NCBI RefSeq assembly: GCF_017876155.1
Contig: NZ_JAGINP010000002.1
Span: 1 to 64,000, forward strand
DNA: 64,000 bases
Source of the DNA: Azospirillum rugosum
GTDB taxonomy: Bacteria > Pseudomonadota > Alphaproteobacteria > Azospirillales > Azospirillaceae
Reading direction: 5' to 3'
Shown: positions 44,031 to 53,939 of the stretch, in pieces
Layout of the letters: the number at the start of each line of letters is the position of its first letter
Position numbering within the stretch: position 1 is the first letter of the stretch
The notes under the pieces: model-generated
Told to the model about the DNA's origin: nothing
The model's database searches: none
Seen by the model: only the letters and a program-made list of their open reading frames with translations
Position numbers and translations under genes: made by a program

Positions 44031-45191
44031 ATGCCCCCGACCTCCAAGCCAGCCGCCAAGCCCGCCTCCAAATCCGCCGCCGGTTCGCTGGCATCCTTCT
44101 GCCCCTGGGCCGCGGACGAGGAGGGCATGCGCGTCTATCTGCGCCCGGTCGGGCTGCTGCCCATTGCCGCATGGGAGAAAGGCGCCGCCGTGCCGCTCGC
44201 CGGAGGGCGCTTCGCCTTCGCCACCGCCGAACTCATCGTCCGCCAGGGGGCCCGCATCGAGCGCGCCTTCGCGCCGCTGTCCGAGATCATGGCCTGGGGG
44301 TGGGAACGCGGGCGCGCCGTGGCGGAGGTGCTGGACCAGCGGCTCGCCGCGCTGACGCGGGCGCGGGCTCCCTTCGGCGGGCTGGACCTCGGGCGGCCGG
44401 CCATCATGGGGATCGTCAACGTCACGCCGGACAGCTTCTCCGACGGCGGCGACTTCTTCGACGCCAAGGCTGCCATTGCCCACGGCGAGGCGCTGCTGGA
44501 GGAGGGGGCCGACCTGCTCGACATCGGCGGCGAGTCGACCCGCCCCGGCTCGGCGGCCGTCCCGCCGGAGGAGGAGGAGGCCCGCGTCCTGCCCGTCGTC
44601 CGCCATTTCGCCGCCAAGGGGGCCGTCGTCTCGGTCGACACGCGGCACGCACGGGTGATGCGCGCGGCGCTGGACGCTGGCGCCCGCATCATCAACGACG
44701 TTGCCGGCCTGCGCGACCCCGGCGCCCTGCCGCTGGTGGCGGAGAAGGGTGCCCCCGTCGTGCTGATGCACATGCAGGGGGAGGACCCCAGCACCATGCA
44801 GCAGAACCCGGTCTATGAGGACGCCGCACTCGACGTGTTCGACTGGCTGGCCGACCGGGTGGAGGCCTGCCGCGCCGCCGGGCTGCCGCTGGACGCCATC
44901 GTGGTCGATCCGGGCATCGGATTCGGCAAGACGCTGCAGCACAACCTGGACATCCTGCGTTACACGGCGCTGTACCATGGGCTCGGCTGCCCGGTGCTGA
45001 TCGGGCTGTCGCGCAAGGGTTTCATCAGCAAATTGTCGCGCGGCGAGGCGCCGAAAGACCGGCTGGGCGGTTCGCTCGCCGCCGGGCTGGAGACGCTGAA
45101 CCAGGGCGCGCAGATCCTGCGGGTCCACGACGTCGCGCAAACGGCGCAGGCCCGTGCCGTCTGGGAGGCTCTGCACCCTGCAAAATCATAG
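44031..45191 (+). CDS. folP: Dihydropteroate synthase with N-terminal extension
   Basis: 386 residues against ~280 for typical FolP. The catalytic barrel starts near 125 with [20 protein letters not shown], then [43 protein letters not shown] and the C-terminal RVHDVAQT. It joins pterin-PP and p-aminobenzoate in folate synthesis. The first ~120 residues are an added segment with a Lys/Ala-rich start ([16 protein letters not shown]) followed by a domain [21 protein letters not shown], so this is an elongated type seen in some alphaproteobacteria. Confidence 0.93.
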   Translation: MPPTSKPAAKPASKSAAGSLASFCPWAADEEGMRVYLRPVGLLPIAAWEKGAAVPLAGGRFAFATAELIVRQGARIERAFAPLSEIMAWGWERGRAVAEVLDQRLAALTRARAPFGGLDLGRPAIMGIVNVTPDSFSDGGDFFDAKAAIAHGEALLEEGADLLDIGGESTRPGSAAVPPEEEEARVLPVVRHFAAKGAVVSVDTRHARVMRAALDAGARIINDVAGLRDPGALPLVAEKGAPVVLMHMQGEDPSTMQQNPVYEDAALDVFDWLADRVEACRAAGLPLDAIVVDPGIGFGKTLQHNLDILRYTALYHGLGCPVLIGLSRKGFISKLSRGEAPKDRLGGSLAAGLETLNQGAQILRVHDVAQTAQARAVWEALHPAKS

Positions 45192-45339
45192 GAGGGAGGG
45201 CGGACCATCGGCCGTCCGTGTAACCCTTTGGCGTGTGCGCGGAAGGGCGCTTGACCGACGCTGCCGGTCGCGCGAAGAAGGCATATCCATCCCCGCATTT
45301 GCGGTACAGTCACCAGGGTTTTTCACCGAGGGCATTTCC

Positions 45340-46710
45340 ATGACGCGACACCTGTTCGGCACCGACGGCATCCGAGGCACCGCCAACATCGAGCCGATGA
45401 CCGCCGAAACGGCCCTGCGCGTGGCCATGGCGTCGGCCCTGCAATTCCGCCGCGGCGATCACCGCCACCGCGTCGTCATCGGCAAGGACACGCGGCTGTC
45501 CGGCTACTTGCTGGAACCGGCGATGACCGCGGGCTTCATCTCCATGGGCATGGACGTGGTCCTGCTCGGCCCGCTGCCGACGCCGGCGGTCGCGATGCTG
45601 ACGCGGTCCCTGCGCGCCGACCTCGGCGTGATGATCTCGGCCTCGCACAACCCGTTCCAGGACAACGGCATCAAGCTGTTCGGGCCGGACGGCTACAAGC
45701 TGTCGGACGCCGTGGAGATGACCATCGAGGCGCGGCTGGAGCAGCCCTTCGCCTCCGACCTGGCCGGCTCCGCCGACCTCGGCCGCGCCGCGCGGCTGGA
45801 GGACGCGACCGGCCGCTATATCGAGTATGTGAAGAACACCTTCCCGCGCGGCCTGCGGCTCGACGGGCTGAAGATCGTCGTCGACTGCGCCAACGGCGCC
45901 GCCTACCGCGTGGCGCCGAAGGTGCTGTACGAACTGGGCGCCGACGTGATCCCGGTGGGCGTTAACCCGGACGGCCTGAACATCAACAAGGGCTGCGGCG
46001 CCACCGCCACCCAGACGCTGCAGGAGCAGGTGGTGGCGCACGGCGCCCATCTGGGCATCGCGCTGGACGGCGACGCCGACCGCCTGATCATGGTGGACGA
46101 GGCCGGCCGCGTCGTGGACGGCGACCAGGTGATGGCGCTGATCGCCTCCTCCTGGGCGCGGGCGCAGTCGCTGAAGGGCGGCGGCGTGGTCGCCACCGTC
46201 ATGTCGAACCTGGGCATGGAGCGGCACCTGAAGGGCCTCGGCCTCCAACTCGCCCGCACGCCGGTCGGCGACCGCTACGTGGTGGAGCATATGCGGGAGC
46301 ATGGCTACAACGTCGGCGGGGAGCAGTCGGGCCACGTTGTGCTGTCGGACTACTCCACGACCGGCGACGGGCTGATCGCGGCGCTTCAGGTTCTGGCCGT
46401 GCTGATCCAGGCCGGCGGGAAGGAAGCCAGCGCCGTCTGCCGCGTCTTCGACCCCGTCCCGCAGAAGCTGACCAACGTGCGCTTCGCCGCCGGGTCCAAG
46501 CCGCTGGAAGTCAACGTCGTGCAGGAGGCGATCCGCGAGGGCGAGGCGCGCCTCAACGGCTCCGGCCGCCTACTGATCCGCAAGTCGGGCACGGAACCGG
46601 TGATCCGCGTGATGGCGGAGGGCGACGACGAGGGGCTGGTCCACACCGTGGTCGCCGACATCGCCGCCGCGATCCAGGACGCCGCCCGCCCGGTGGAGGT
46701 GACGCCATGA
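45340..46710 (+). CDS. glmM: Phosphoglucosamine mutase
   Basis: 456 residues, expected length. [16 protein letters not shown] start, catalytic phosphoserine loop [14 protein letters not shown] (~100-113), metal loop DGDADRLI (~245), sugar loop GGEQSGHV and phosphate-site [12 protein letters not shown]. Converts glucosamine-6-P to glucosamine-1-P for cell-wall synthesis. ATG 45340 chosen for the canonical start. Overlaps thiD by 4 bases. Confidence 0.96.
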   Translation: MTRHLFGTDGIRGTANIEPMTAETALRVAMASALQFRRGDHRHRVVIGKDTRLSGYLLEPAMTAGFISMGMDVVLLGPLPTPAVAMLTRSLRADLGVMISASHNPFQDNGIKLFGPDGYKLSDAVEMTIEARLEQPFASDLAGSADLGRAARLEDATGRYIEYVKNTFPRGLRLDGLKIVVDCANGAAYRVAPKVLYELGADVIPVGVNPDGLNINKGCGATATQTLQEQVVAHGAHLGIALDGDADRLIMVDEAGRVVDGDQVMALIASSWARAQSLKGGGVVATVMSNLGMERHLKGLGLQLARTPVGDRYVVEHMREHGYNVGGEQSGHVVLSDYSTTGDGLIAALQVLAVLIQAGGKEASAVCRVFDPVPQKLTNVRFAAGSKPLEVNVVQEAIREGEARLNGSGRLLIRKSGTEPVIRVMAEGDDEGLVHTVVADIAAAIQDAARPVEVTP

Positions 46711-47537
46711 CGGCCAAGCATGAACAACCCCACCCGATCCACGGCCGGGTCCTGATCGTCGCCGGATCGGATTCCGGCGGCGGTGCCGGCATCCAGGCGG
46801 ACATCAAGACGGTCAGCGCGCTCAACGGCTACGCGATGACCGCCATCGCCGCCCTGACCGCGCAGAACACCACGGGCGTCTTCGGAGTCGTCCCCGTCGA
46901 TCCGGCCTTCGTTGCGCAGCAGATGACGGTGGTGCTGGAGGACATCGGCGCCGACGCCATCAAGATCGGCATGCTTGCCAACGCCGCGGTGATCGAGGCC
47001 GTGGCCGGCGCCTATGAGGAGCGCGCGGTCAACGTCCCCCTCGTCGTCGATCCGGTGATGGTCGCCAAGAGCGGCCATTTCCTGCTGGAGCCGGACGCGG
47101 TCCTGACGCTCCGCAAGCGGCTGCTGCCGCTGGCCGAGGTGGTGACCCCCAACCTGCCGGAGGCGGAGGCGCTGACCGGCATCCCCGTGCGCAACCTCGA
47201 CGACATGCGCCGCGCGGCGGAGATGATCCGCACCTTCGGGCCGAAGGCCGTGCTGCTGAAGGGCGGCCATCTGGAGGACGAGCAGCTCTACGATCTGCTG
47301 CTGACCGAGGACGGGGAGGAGCTGTTCGAGGGCCGCCGCGTCCACACGCCGCACACCCACGGCACGGGCTGCACCATGTCCTCGGCCATCGCCACCGGCA
47401 TCGCCCAGGGCCAGTCGGTGCGCGACGCGGTCGCCCGCGCCCGCGCCTATGTGGAGAAGGCCATCCTGACCGCCCCCGGCTTCGGCCACGGCCACGGCCC
47501 GCTCAACCACCTGCACACGGTGAAGCCCTTCCCGTAA
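46707..47537 (+). CDS. thiD: Hydroxymethylpyrimidine/phosphomethylpyrimidine kinase
   Basis: 276 residues, typical. Seen: [39 protein letters not shown] and [11 protein letters not shown] (anion hole and base). Phosphorylates HMP in thiamine synthesis. Starts on ATGA shared with the glmM stop. Convergent with the MocR gene, 7 bp between the stops. Confidence 0.95.
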   Translation: MTAKHEQPHPIHGRVLIVAGSDSGGGAGIQADIKTVSALNGYAMTAIAALTAQNTTGVFGVVPVDPAFVAQQMTVVLEDIGADAIKIGMLANAAVIEAVAGAYEERAVNVPLVVDPVMVAKSGHFLLEPDAVLTLRKRLLPLAEVVTPNLPEAEALTGIPVRNLDDMRRAAEMIRTFGPKAVLLKGGHLEDEQLYDLLLTEDGEELFEGRRVHTPHTHGTGCTMSSAIATGIAQGQSVRDAVARARAYVEKAILTAPGFGHGHGPLNHLHTVKPFP

Positions 47538-47544
47538 GCCGGGA

Positions 47545-48942
47545 TCAAACGATCGACAGCATCGCCGATTCCGGGTTCTCCAGCGTCTCGGCCAGGGTGC
47601 GCAGGCCGCGGGCGAGGTCGTCGCGGCTGGTCGGGTGGCAGAGGCCGACGCGGACGGCGTGCGGCGCGCTCGCCCGGCCGACGGCGAACACGTCGCCCCC
47701 GGTGATCTTCGCGTTGCGGCGCGCCGCCTCGGCGACGAAGTCGTCGCGGCGCCAGGGTTCGGGCAGGACCAGCCACAGGTGCTGCGCCGCCGGGTGGCCG
47801 CAGACGACGTCGGCCGGCAGGATGGAGCGGGCGAGCTGCTGGCGCGCCGCCGCCTCGCTGCGCTGGAACTCCGCGAAGCGGTCGGCGCTGCCGTCGGCGA
47901 TCCAGCGGGCGGCGACCTCCGCCGGCAGCGGCGGCGAGGAATACTGCAGGGCGCGGATCACCGCCTCGACCCGCGGGACGAGGGGCTGGGGCGCGACCAC
48001 GAAGCCGACGCGCAGGCCGGCCGACACGCTCTTCGACAGGCTCGACACGTAGATGGTGATGTCCGGGGCGATGGCCTGGATGGGCTTCGGCTCCCGCACC
48101 AGGAAGCCGAAGACGTCGTCCTCCACCAGCACCACGCCGTGGCGGCGCGCGATGTCCGCGATCTCCTGCCGGCGCGCCGCCGGCATGACGGAGGCGGTGG
48201 GATTGTGCATGGTCGGCACGAGGTACAGCGCCTTGGGCGCCAGCCGGCGGCAGGCGCTGTCGAAGGCGTCCGGCACCACGCCGTGCTCGTCGATGGCGAT
48301 GCCCTCCAGGTGGTAGCCCTCGACCGCCGCCAGGGTCTTCATGCCGTAGTTGGTCAGCCGCTCCGTCAGGACCACGTCGCCCGGGCGCGCCACCGCGGCG
48401 ATCGCCACCGCCATGGCGTTCTGCGCGCCGGTGGCCAGCAGGACGTTGTCCGGCGTTGTCGTGACGCGGTGCTGGCGGGCCAGCCACTTGGCCACGGCCG
48501 CCCGGTGGGAGGGCAGGCCGGCGTGCGGGCTGTATTCCAGAAGCGTGGCGATGTTGGGCGAGGCGCCGATGGCGGCCAGGGTGGGGCCCAGCGCCTGGGC
48601 GGTCAGCTTGTGCTCCGGCGTGATGGCCGTCATGTTGACGATGGACGGCTCCAGGGCCGGCGACCAGGAGAAGGGGTCGGACGGCTGGGTCAGCAGCTTG
48701 TGCCCCTGCACGAAGGTGCCGCGCCCCACCTCGCCCCCGATCAGCCCGCGCTTCTCCGCCTCCGCATAGGCGCGCGTGATGGTGCCCACGGTGACGCCCA
48801 GCGTGTAGGCGAGGTCGCGGTGGGTCGGCAGGCGGGTTCCGGCGGGCAGGCGCCCGCTTGCCACGTCGTCGGCCAGGGCATCAGCGATGGCGCGGTAACG
48901 CGGCCCCTGGCGGCCGCTCAGGTCGGGTGTCCAGCTTGTCAT
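47545..48942 (-). CDS. MocR-type (GntR-aminotransferase) regulator
   Basis: 465 residues. N-terminal winged helix (~14-80) with YRAIADALADDVASGRLPAG and RDLAYTLGVTVGTITRAYA, then a fold-I aminotransferase domain with PTMHNPTA, VLVEDDVFGFL and the PLP lysine in SSLSKSVSAG (K304). Members bind DNA and respond to PLP or aminated ligands (PdxR, GabR). Start at ATG 48942 sits inside an inverted-repeat operator, with no ribosome site upstream, so the transcript may be leaderless and self-repressed. Confidence 0.93.
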   Translation of the reverse strand: MTSWTPDLSGRQGPRYRAIADALADDVASGRLPAGTRLPTHRDLAYTLGVTVGTITRAYAEAEKRGLIGGEVGRGTFVQGHKLLTQPSDPFSWSPALEPSIVNMTAITPEHKLTAQALGPTLAAIGASPNIATLLEYSPHAGLPSHRAAVAKWLARQHRVTTTPDNVLLATGAQNAMAVAIAAVARPGDVVLTERLTNYGMKTLAAVEGYHLEGIAIDEHGVVPDAFDSACRRLAPKALYLVPTMHNPTASVMPAARRQEIADIARRHGVVLVEDDVFGFLVREPKPIQAIAPDITIYVSSLSKSVSAGLRVGFVVAPQPLVPRVEAVIRALQYSSPPLPAEVAARWIADGSADRFAEFQRSEAAARQQLARSILPADVVCGHPAAQHLWLVLPEPWRRDDFVAEAARRNAKITGGDVFAVGRASAPHAVRVGLCHPTSRDDLARGLRTLAETLENPESAMLSIV

Positions 48943-48999
48943 GGGGACAATAGTGACATTCCGGAGAGAATCCTTCAAGCAGGGCTGCATTGTCCCCAT
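48941..48999. promoter_or_regulatory. MocR promoter bracketed by an 11-bp inverted repeat
   Basis: ATGGGGACAAT (48941-48951) and ATTGTCCCCAT (48989-48999) are a perfect inverted pair, centres 48 bp apart. Between them, on minus, TTGAAG-17 nt-CACTAT forms a -35/-10-like promoter aimed at the start codon. The inner half-site overlaps the ATG itself. The layout suits autorepression by a dimer with flexible DNA-binding arms, as in GabR/PdxR. Confidence 0.65.
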
Positions 49000-49055
49000 C
49001 GCGGCAGGGCGGGTGTCCCCGCGCTCCCGCCGTCGACCCGCAAGCCTTTGGCGGT

Positions 49056-49081
49056 GGGAACCCGTGCCGTGGGTGCACCGT
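49056..49081 (+). promoter_or_regulatory. EcfG-type general stress promoter
   Basis: GGAAC (49056-49060), 17 bases, CGTT (49078-49081): a full match to the alphaproteobacterial EcfG consensus GGAAC-N16/17-CGTT. It lies 71 bp upstream of the DUF2892 gene start, a good distance for its promoter. Confidence 0.7.
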
Positions 49082-49151
49082 TGGAGAATGGCCCGCCCGG
49101 CGGTCCTTGGGGCCTCCTTCAGAGCCGGGCACAGCCGGGAGACAGACGAAC

Positions 49152-49490
49152 ATGAACGCGGAAAACGCCATTCAGAGCACATACGACCGCTTCTTCGGCG
49201 GCGAGCGGAACCTGGGCCCCGTGGAGCGGGCCGTCTCGACGGGCCTTGGCCTGATCATGGCTGCGGGCGGCGTGCGCCGCGCCGATGTGCCGGGGGCCAT
49301 CATGGGCCTCGCCGGCGCGGCCCTGGTCGCGCGCGGCATGAGCGGGCACTGCCCGATGAAGGCCATGATGCAGGGCGACGGCCACCACGGCCTGTCCGAC
49401 ATGAGCGGCGGCGACGGCCAGCGTGACGGCCAGCACCTCCGCAACGAGGCCTACGGGCACGACGACACCCGCCTGCGCACCTATTCGTAA
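49152..49490 (+). CDS. DUF2892/YgaP-like small membrane protein
   Basis: 112 residues, ATG 49152. Seen: ERNLGPVERAVSTGLGLIMA, RGMSGHCPMKAMM (one Cys in the loop), then a His/Asp/Gly-rich tail. Members are inner-membrane proteins of ~60-110 residues with two helices. Behind a consensus stress promoter, so likely part of the general stress regulon; exact role unknown. Confidence 0.85.
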   Translation: MNAENAIQSTYDRFFGGERNLGPVERAVSTGLGLIMAAGGVRRADVPGAIMGLAGAALVARGMSGHCPMKAMMQGDGHHGLSDMSGGDGQRDGQHLRNEAYGHDDTRLRTYS

Positions 49491-49521
49491 GCGGATCCGG
49501 GCTCTTCCGGACGGAGCAGAG

Positions 49522-49893
49522 TCAAGAAGATGTGGCGGCGCGGCGCCGGCGCCGCCACTCCTTCCAGCGGCGTTCGCCCCACACCAGCGTCCGGCCGACG
49601 GGCGCCTTCAGGAAGGGCACGTCGTAGGCGAGCAGGATCAGACCCAGCGGCAGCATCCAGATGCCGAGCACCGGCAGGAAACTGAAGACGCCGCCGACGA
49701 TCAGAAGGATCCCCGAAGGCACGCGGACCCAGGTCGCCTGCGGATCGCGCAGCCAGCGCAGCGCGCGGGCCATCCGGCCCGGAAGCTTTTCCTCGATGCG
49801 GTCGACCCGACGTTCGAGCCGCGCGTGGTGGCGGTCCATCAAATTCCGAAGCTCCTGGTCCTGTCCATTCTTGCCGTAGTGCGAACGGCCCAT
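49522..49893 (-). CDS. Small membrane protein with basic N-terminus
   Basis: 123 residues from ATG 49893; ATG 49839 (MDRHHARLERRV) has a better-looking AGGAG 12 bases upstream. Basic amphipathic region, then RVPSGILLIVGGVFSFLPVLG and IWMLPLGLILLAYDVPFL, two membrane helices, and a Trp/Arg-rich end. The PLGLILLAYDVPFLKAPVGR end recalls a small family of proteobacterial membrane proteins of unknown role. Confidence 0.65.
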   Translation of the reverse strand: MGRSHYGKNGQDQELRNLMDRHHARLERRVDRIEEKLPGRMARALRWLRDPQATWVRVPSGILLIVGGVFSFLPVLGIWMLPLGLILLAYDVPFLKAPVGRTLVWGERRWKEWRRRRRAATSS

Positions 49894-50351
49894 ATGGGAA
49901 CAGCCAAGCGCGTTCCAAGCTCCCTTTGGGCTCCCGTCGGAATCGGGGGAGGGGGCCCTTGAAAGCGGTCGCCCCCACCGCCAACTGAACGATTGTTCCG
50001 GATCCGGGCCCCTCTGGCAGTCGAGTCGTCGGCTGCGATGTCGGATCCCTTCACCTGCTCTTGCGCCGACGGGCGTGACCGCATTTGGAGGGTCCCACCC
50101 ATGGAGACCTCGCACAGCATCCGGGCCGGCTTGCCCGACAGGGGCGCCACAAGGGGCGCCAGAATCCCATCGCTTCGCAACCGCGGTTCCGCCGCCGGGA
50201 AGACCGGCCGGGCAATACACGCGCGCCTGCGGCCGAGCGGGTGGCCAATCCACACGGACCCTTTCCACAGCGATCGCGCCGACCGGCCGTCCGTTCCGCG
50301 GGCGGGTGCCGTCACGCGCGCATCCGGGGCGTAAACGAGGGAGCTTTCGTC
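49894..50351. other. Intergenic region without a supported gene
   Basis: 458 bp between a minus-strand small membrane protein and the Bax-inhibitor-like gene. It holds a short open frame (49993-50334) whose translation has no family look, and an imperfect inverted repeat GGAAC...GTTCC near 49897-49914. I see no clear promoter, terminator or RNA gene here. Confidence 0.5.
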
Positions 50352-51092
50352 ATGTTCAACCAATACCCGAATCAAAGCCCGGGCCAGAGCCGGTGGGGCG
50401 CCGGCGCCCCGGCCGTGGACCGCGCACAGTTCGACGAGGGCCTGCGCAAGCACATGCTGCGGGTCTACAACTTCATGATGCTGGGGCTCGGGGTGACCGG
50501 GCTGGTGGCGCTGCTCGTGGCGAGCACGCCGGCGCTGTACGTGCCGATCTTCACCACGCCGCTGAAGTGGGTGGTGATGCTGGCGCCGCTGGCCTTCATC
50601 ATGGTTCTGTCCTGGCGGTTCGAGCGAATGTCGGCGAGCAGCCTGCAAGGGCTGTTCTGGGCGTTCTGCGCGGTGATGGGCGTCTCCATGGCGTCGATCT
50701 TCCTGGTCTTCACCGGGGCCAGCGTGGCGCGGGTGTTCTTCATCACCGCCGCCATGTTCGCCGCGATGAGCCTGTGGGGCTACACCACCAAGGCCGACCT
50801 GTCGAAGATGGGCTCCTTCCTGATGATGGGCCTGATCGGCATCGTCATCGCCAGCCTGGTCAACATCTTCGTCGGCTCCAGCGCGCTGCAGTTCGCCATC
50901 TCGGTCATCGGCGTCGTCATCTTCACCGGCCTGACCGCCTATGACACCCAGCGCATCAAGGAAGAGTACGCCGAGGGCTACGGCCACGAGACCAACACCA
51001 AGCTCGCCGTCATGGGCGCGCTCTCCCTCTACCTCAACTTCATCAACCTCTTCCAGATGCTCATGCAGCTCATGGGGCAGCGCGAGGAGTAA
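50352..51092 (+). CDS. Bax inhibitor-1/YccA-family membrane protein
   Basis: 246 residues with seven predicted helices, in the family range. Seen: DEGLRKHMLRVYNFMMLGLG, a run of small-residue helices, TAYDTQRIKEEYAEG near the C-terminus (the conserved D-T-Q segment with Asp pair) and LYLNFINLFQMLMQLMG. The family regulates the FtsH protease or ion leakage; here the resemblance is clear, the role inferred. GGAG upstream of ATG 50352. Confidence 0.93.
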   Translation: MFNQYPNQSPGQSRWGAGAPAVDRAQFDEGLRKHMLRVYNFMMLGLGVTGLVALLVASTPALYVPIFTTPLKWVVMLAPLAFIMVLSWRFERMSASSLQGLFWAFCAVMGVSMASIFLVFTGASVARVFFITAAMFAAMSLWGYTTKADLSKMGSFLMMGLIGIVIASLVNIFVGSSALQFAISVIGVVIFTGLTAYDTQRIKEEYAEGYGHETNTKLAVMGALSLYLNFINLFQMLMQLMGQREE

Positions 51093-51125
51093 TCGAACGG
51101 TTTCTTGGTGCGTCCTGCCTTGACG

Positions 51126-51155
51126 GGCCGGCTGCTTCGGCGGCCGGCCTTTTTT
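51126..51155 (+). terminator. Intrinsic terminator after the Bax-inhibitor-like gene
   Basis: GGCCGGCTGC-TTCG-GCGGCCGGCC, a 10-bp stem (one G-T pair) with a UUCG loop, followed by six T (51150-51155). It lies 34 bp after the stop. Confidence 0.93.
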
Positions 51156-51336
51156 CTTTGGCCCGTCGCGTGGCGTTGACCGGGTGGGCGGTGGACACCA
51201 ACTCTGGTTGGTCGAACCGGAACCGGCGCCGTGATGGGGAGCGATCGATGGGGCAGGGTGCCCACTGCACGCTTTCGTCCGGCCGCCCAGGCCACCGCAG
51301 GCCGTCGCCCGCGCGTGCCCTGACCGGAGTCCGTTG

Positions 51337-52902
51337 ATGGATCGCCCGATGCCCAGTTTCAAACTGCCCATTCCGCATTCGCGCCGCCAATTCCTGACCA
51401 CCGCAGCATCCGCCGCCGCGCTCGGCGGTCTGTCCGCCCTCGTCCCCGCGGCGGCCCGTCGCGCCCTCGCCGCTGACGCCGTCGCGCCGACCCGCCTTGT
51501 GGTCGAGCGGCGCGTGCTGGAGGTGATGGGCAAGCCCGCCACCGTGTTCGGCATCCGCCAGCCGGACGGCACCTCCGGCCTCGTCCTCGACGCCGGCCAG
51601 CGCTTCCTCGTCGACCTGGAGAACCAAGCCGGCGAGGACACCGTCATCCACTGGCACGGCATGACGCCGCCCTACGCCCAGGACGGCGTCGCCGACGCCA
51701 ACCGCCCGCTGGTCGCGGCAGGAACGGTCGAGCGCTACGACTTCGCGCCCCGCCCCGGCACCCACTGGATGCATTCGCACCACGGCTTGCAGGAGCAGCG
51801 ACTCATGGCCGCCCCGCTGGTCGTGCGCACCGCCGAGGATCGCCGCGCCGACGTGCAGGAGGTCGCCGTCCTGCTGCACGACTTCACCTTCAAGGACCCC
51901 GCGGAGCTGCTCGCCGGCCTGACCGGCGGCGGCGCCATGGCGCACGGCGGCCATGGCGGGCATGAGGGCCACGGCATGTCGATGCCGGGCATGGACAAGC
52001 CCGCCTCGCCGCACGGCGCGCACCAGGGGCACGGCAGCGCCATGCCCTCCAGCGTGATGTCCGGCGGGACGGCGATGGACCTCAACGACGTCGAGTACGA
52101 CGCCTACCTCGCCAACGACCGCACGCTGGACGACCCGCAGCTGGTCCAGGTGGAGCGCGGCGGGCGGGTGCGCCTGCGGCTGATCAACGGCGCGACCTCC
52201 ACCGCCTTCCACATCGACCTCGGCGCGCTGGAGGGCACCGTCGTCGCGGCCGATGGCAACCCGGTCAAGCCGGTCACGGGGCGCCGCTTCGGCATGGTGA
52301 TGGGCCAGCGGCTGGACATCCTGGTCCAGCTTCCGCCCGAAGGCGGCGCCTTCCCCATGCTGGCGCAGCGGGAAGGCGACCGCCGGCGCACCGGCATCAT
52401 CCTGGCGACGCCGGGCGCTGCGGTGGCGAAGGTCGCCGGCGACGCCGCGGAGGCCGCCGGCCCCGTCGACCTGTCGCTGGAGCAGCGACTGACCGCCGCC
52501 GAGCCGCTGCCCGCCCGCGATCCCGGCGCCCGGTTCCGGGTGCGGCTGACCGGCTCCATGATGCCCTACGTCTGGACCATCGACGACCGGCCCTTCGGCC
52601 GGCACCTGCCGCTGGCGGTGTCCAAGGGGCAGCGGGTGGTGGTGGAGATGGTCAACGCCAGCGGCATGGCCCACCCCATGCACCTGCACGGCCACCATTT
52701 CCAGGTCGTCGCGCTGAACGGCGCACCGGTCAACGGAACGCTGGGGGGCGCCGTCCGCGACACGGTCCTGGTGCCGCTGAACGGCTCCGTCACCGTCGCC
52801 TTCGACGCGGACAACCCCGGCCGCTGGCCGCTGCACTGCCACAACCTGATGCACATGGCGACCGGGATGATGACCGAGGTCGTCTACGACCGCACCGCGT
52901 GA
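51337..52902 (+). CDS. Multicopper oxidase, Tat-exported (CopA-like)
   Basis: 521 residues; ATG 51337 after CCGGAG. Tat signal SRRQFLTTAA, then three cupredoxin-type domains. Copper motifs: HWHGM (~108), HSHHG (~145), HPMHLHGHHFQ (~445) and HCHNLMHMATGMM (~500) with the type I Cys. A Gly/His/Met-rich insert (AHGGHGGHEGHGMSMPGM at ~205-225) resembles the metal-binding inserts of copper-resistance oxidases. Probably oxidises Cu(I) in the periplasm. Confidence 0.93.
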   Translation: MDRPMPSFKLPIPHSRRQFLTTAASAAALGGLSALVPAAARRALAADAVAPTRLVVERRVLEVMGKPATVFGIRQPDGTSGLVLDAGQRFLVDLENQAGEDTVIHWHGMTPPYAQDGVADANRPLVAAGTVERYDFAPRPGTHWMHSHHGLQEQRLMAAPLVVRTAEDRRADVQEVAVLLHDFTFKDPAELLAGLTGGGAMAHGGHGGHEGHGMSMPGMDKPASPHGAHQGHGSAMPSSVMSGGTAMDLNDVEYDAYLANDRTLDDPQLVQVERGGRVRLRLINGATSTAFHIDLGALEGTVVAADGNPVKPVTGRRFGMVMGQRLDILVQLPPEGGAFPMLAQREGDRRRTGIILATPGAAVAKVAGDAAEAAGPVDLSLEQRLTAAEPLPARDPGARFRVRLTGSMMPYVWTIDDRPFGRHLPLAVSKGQRVVVEMVNASGMAHPMHLHGHHFQVVALNGAPVNGTLGGAVRDTVLVPLNGSVTVAFDADNPGRWPLHCHNLMHMATGMMTEVVYDRTA

Positions 52903-52918
52903 CCGCCAGCGGCGGCCG

Positions 52919-53905
52919 CTACAGCCAGCCCCGCCACTTGAAGAACAGGTAGGGCAGGATGCCGGTGGCCGCCATCAGGCCCAGGGCGTAGGGGTAGCCG
53001 AGGCTCCACCCAAGCTCCGGCATGTGCTGGAAGTTCATGCCGTAGATGCTGGCGACCAGGGTCGGCGGCGTCAGCACGACGGAGACGATGGAGATGATCT
53101 TGATGATCGCGTTCTGCTGGATGCCGATCAGCCCGACGGTCGCGTCCAGCATGAACTGCACCTTGTTGATCAGGTCGACCGTGTAGTCGTGCAGCGACCG
53201 CAGGTCGCGCTCCAGCGCCTCCAGCCCGATCGCGGCGGCATCTGAGCGCAGGTTGGCGCGGGCGAAGGCGAAGACGCGGTCCAGGCTCTGCAGGCTCTCG
53301 CGGATGCGGAAGACCACGTCCTGGCTGTGGCCGACGTCGCTCAGCACGGCTTCCAGGGGCCGCCGGGGCCGGCGCCGCTTGCGGGACGGCTGGCCGGGCC
53401 GGCCGTTGCTGTAGCGGAAGATCTCCCGGCTCAGCACGTCCAGGTCGGCGCCGATCCGCTCGATGATGTCGGCCAGCCGGTCCACCATGGTGTTCCACAT
53501 CGCCACCAGCACGTCCGTCGCGCTTTCGACCTGGACCTGCTGGCGGTCGCATTGGGACTTGAAGATCTTGAAGGACTGCGGCGTGTCGTAGCGCACGGTG
53601 ACCAGCCGCTTCGGCGTCAGGACGAAGGTGATCGGCACCGTCGTCGGGTCATGGCTGTCCGACCGGCAGACCGCGACCACCGTCATGAACAGCGCGTCCT
53701 TGGTCTTGGAGACACGGCTCGTCTCCTCGATCTCCACCATGTCCTCTTGGGTGGGGAGGTTGAGGCCGAGGACCTGCTCCAGCCGCTCCTCCTCCTCGCG
53801 GCCGGGATCGTAGAGGTCGATCCAGATCGCCTCGGGCGGCAGGTGTTCGGGGTTGGTGACGGCGGAATACAGCGTCCCGTCCCGGACGATGTGCGCGTTG
53901 ATCAT
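52919..53905 (-). CDS. corA: CorA-family magnesium/cobalt channel
   Basis: 328 residues. N-terminal cytoplasmic domain (IWIDLYDPGREEEERLEQ, EEIEETSRVSK-like MVEIEETSRVSKTKDAL), a long helix, TM1 ISIVSVVLTPPTLVASI followed by the GMN motif (YGMNF), TM2, and a Trp-rich end. Mg2+ (or other divalent) channel. Preceded on the same strand by a receiver protein 34 bp upstream, so it may be under its control. Confidence 0.93.
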   Translation of the reverse strand: MINAHIVRDGTLYSAVTNPEHLPPEAIWIDLYDPGREEEERLEQVLGLNLPTQEDMVEIEETSRVSKTKDALFMTVVAVCRSDSHDPTTVPITFVLTPKRLVTVRYDTPQSFKIFKSQCDRQQVQVESATDVLVAMWNTMVDRLADIIERIGADLDVLSREIFRYSNGRPGQPSRKRRRPRRPLEAVLSDVGHSQDVVFRIRESLQSLDRVFAFARANLRSDAAAIGLEALERDLRSLHDYTVDLINKVQFMLDATVGLIGIQQNAIIKIISIVSVVLTPPTLVASIYGMNFQHMPELGWSLGYPYALGLMAATGILPYLFFKWRGWL

Positions 53906-53939
53906 GAGGCACCGATCTTGGGGACACCGGGCCGAAGAG

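Noticed and set aside
49993-50334. 113-codon open frame in the long gap before the Bax-inhibitor-like gene
   Set aside because: No ribosome site, no recognisable sequence and composition like random GC-rich DNA.
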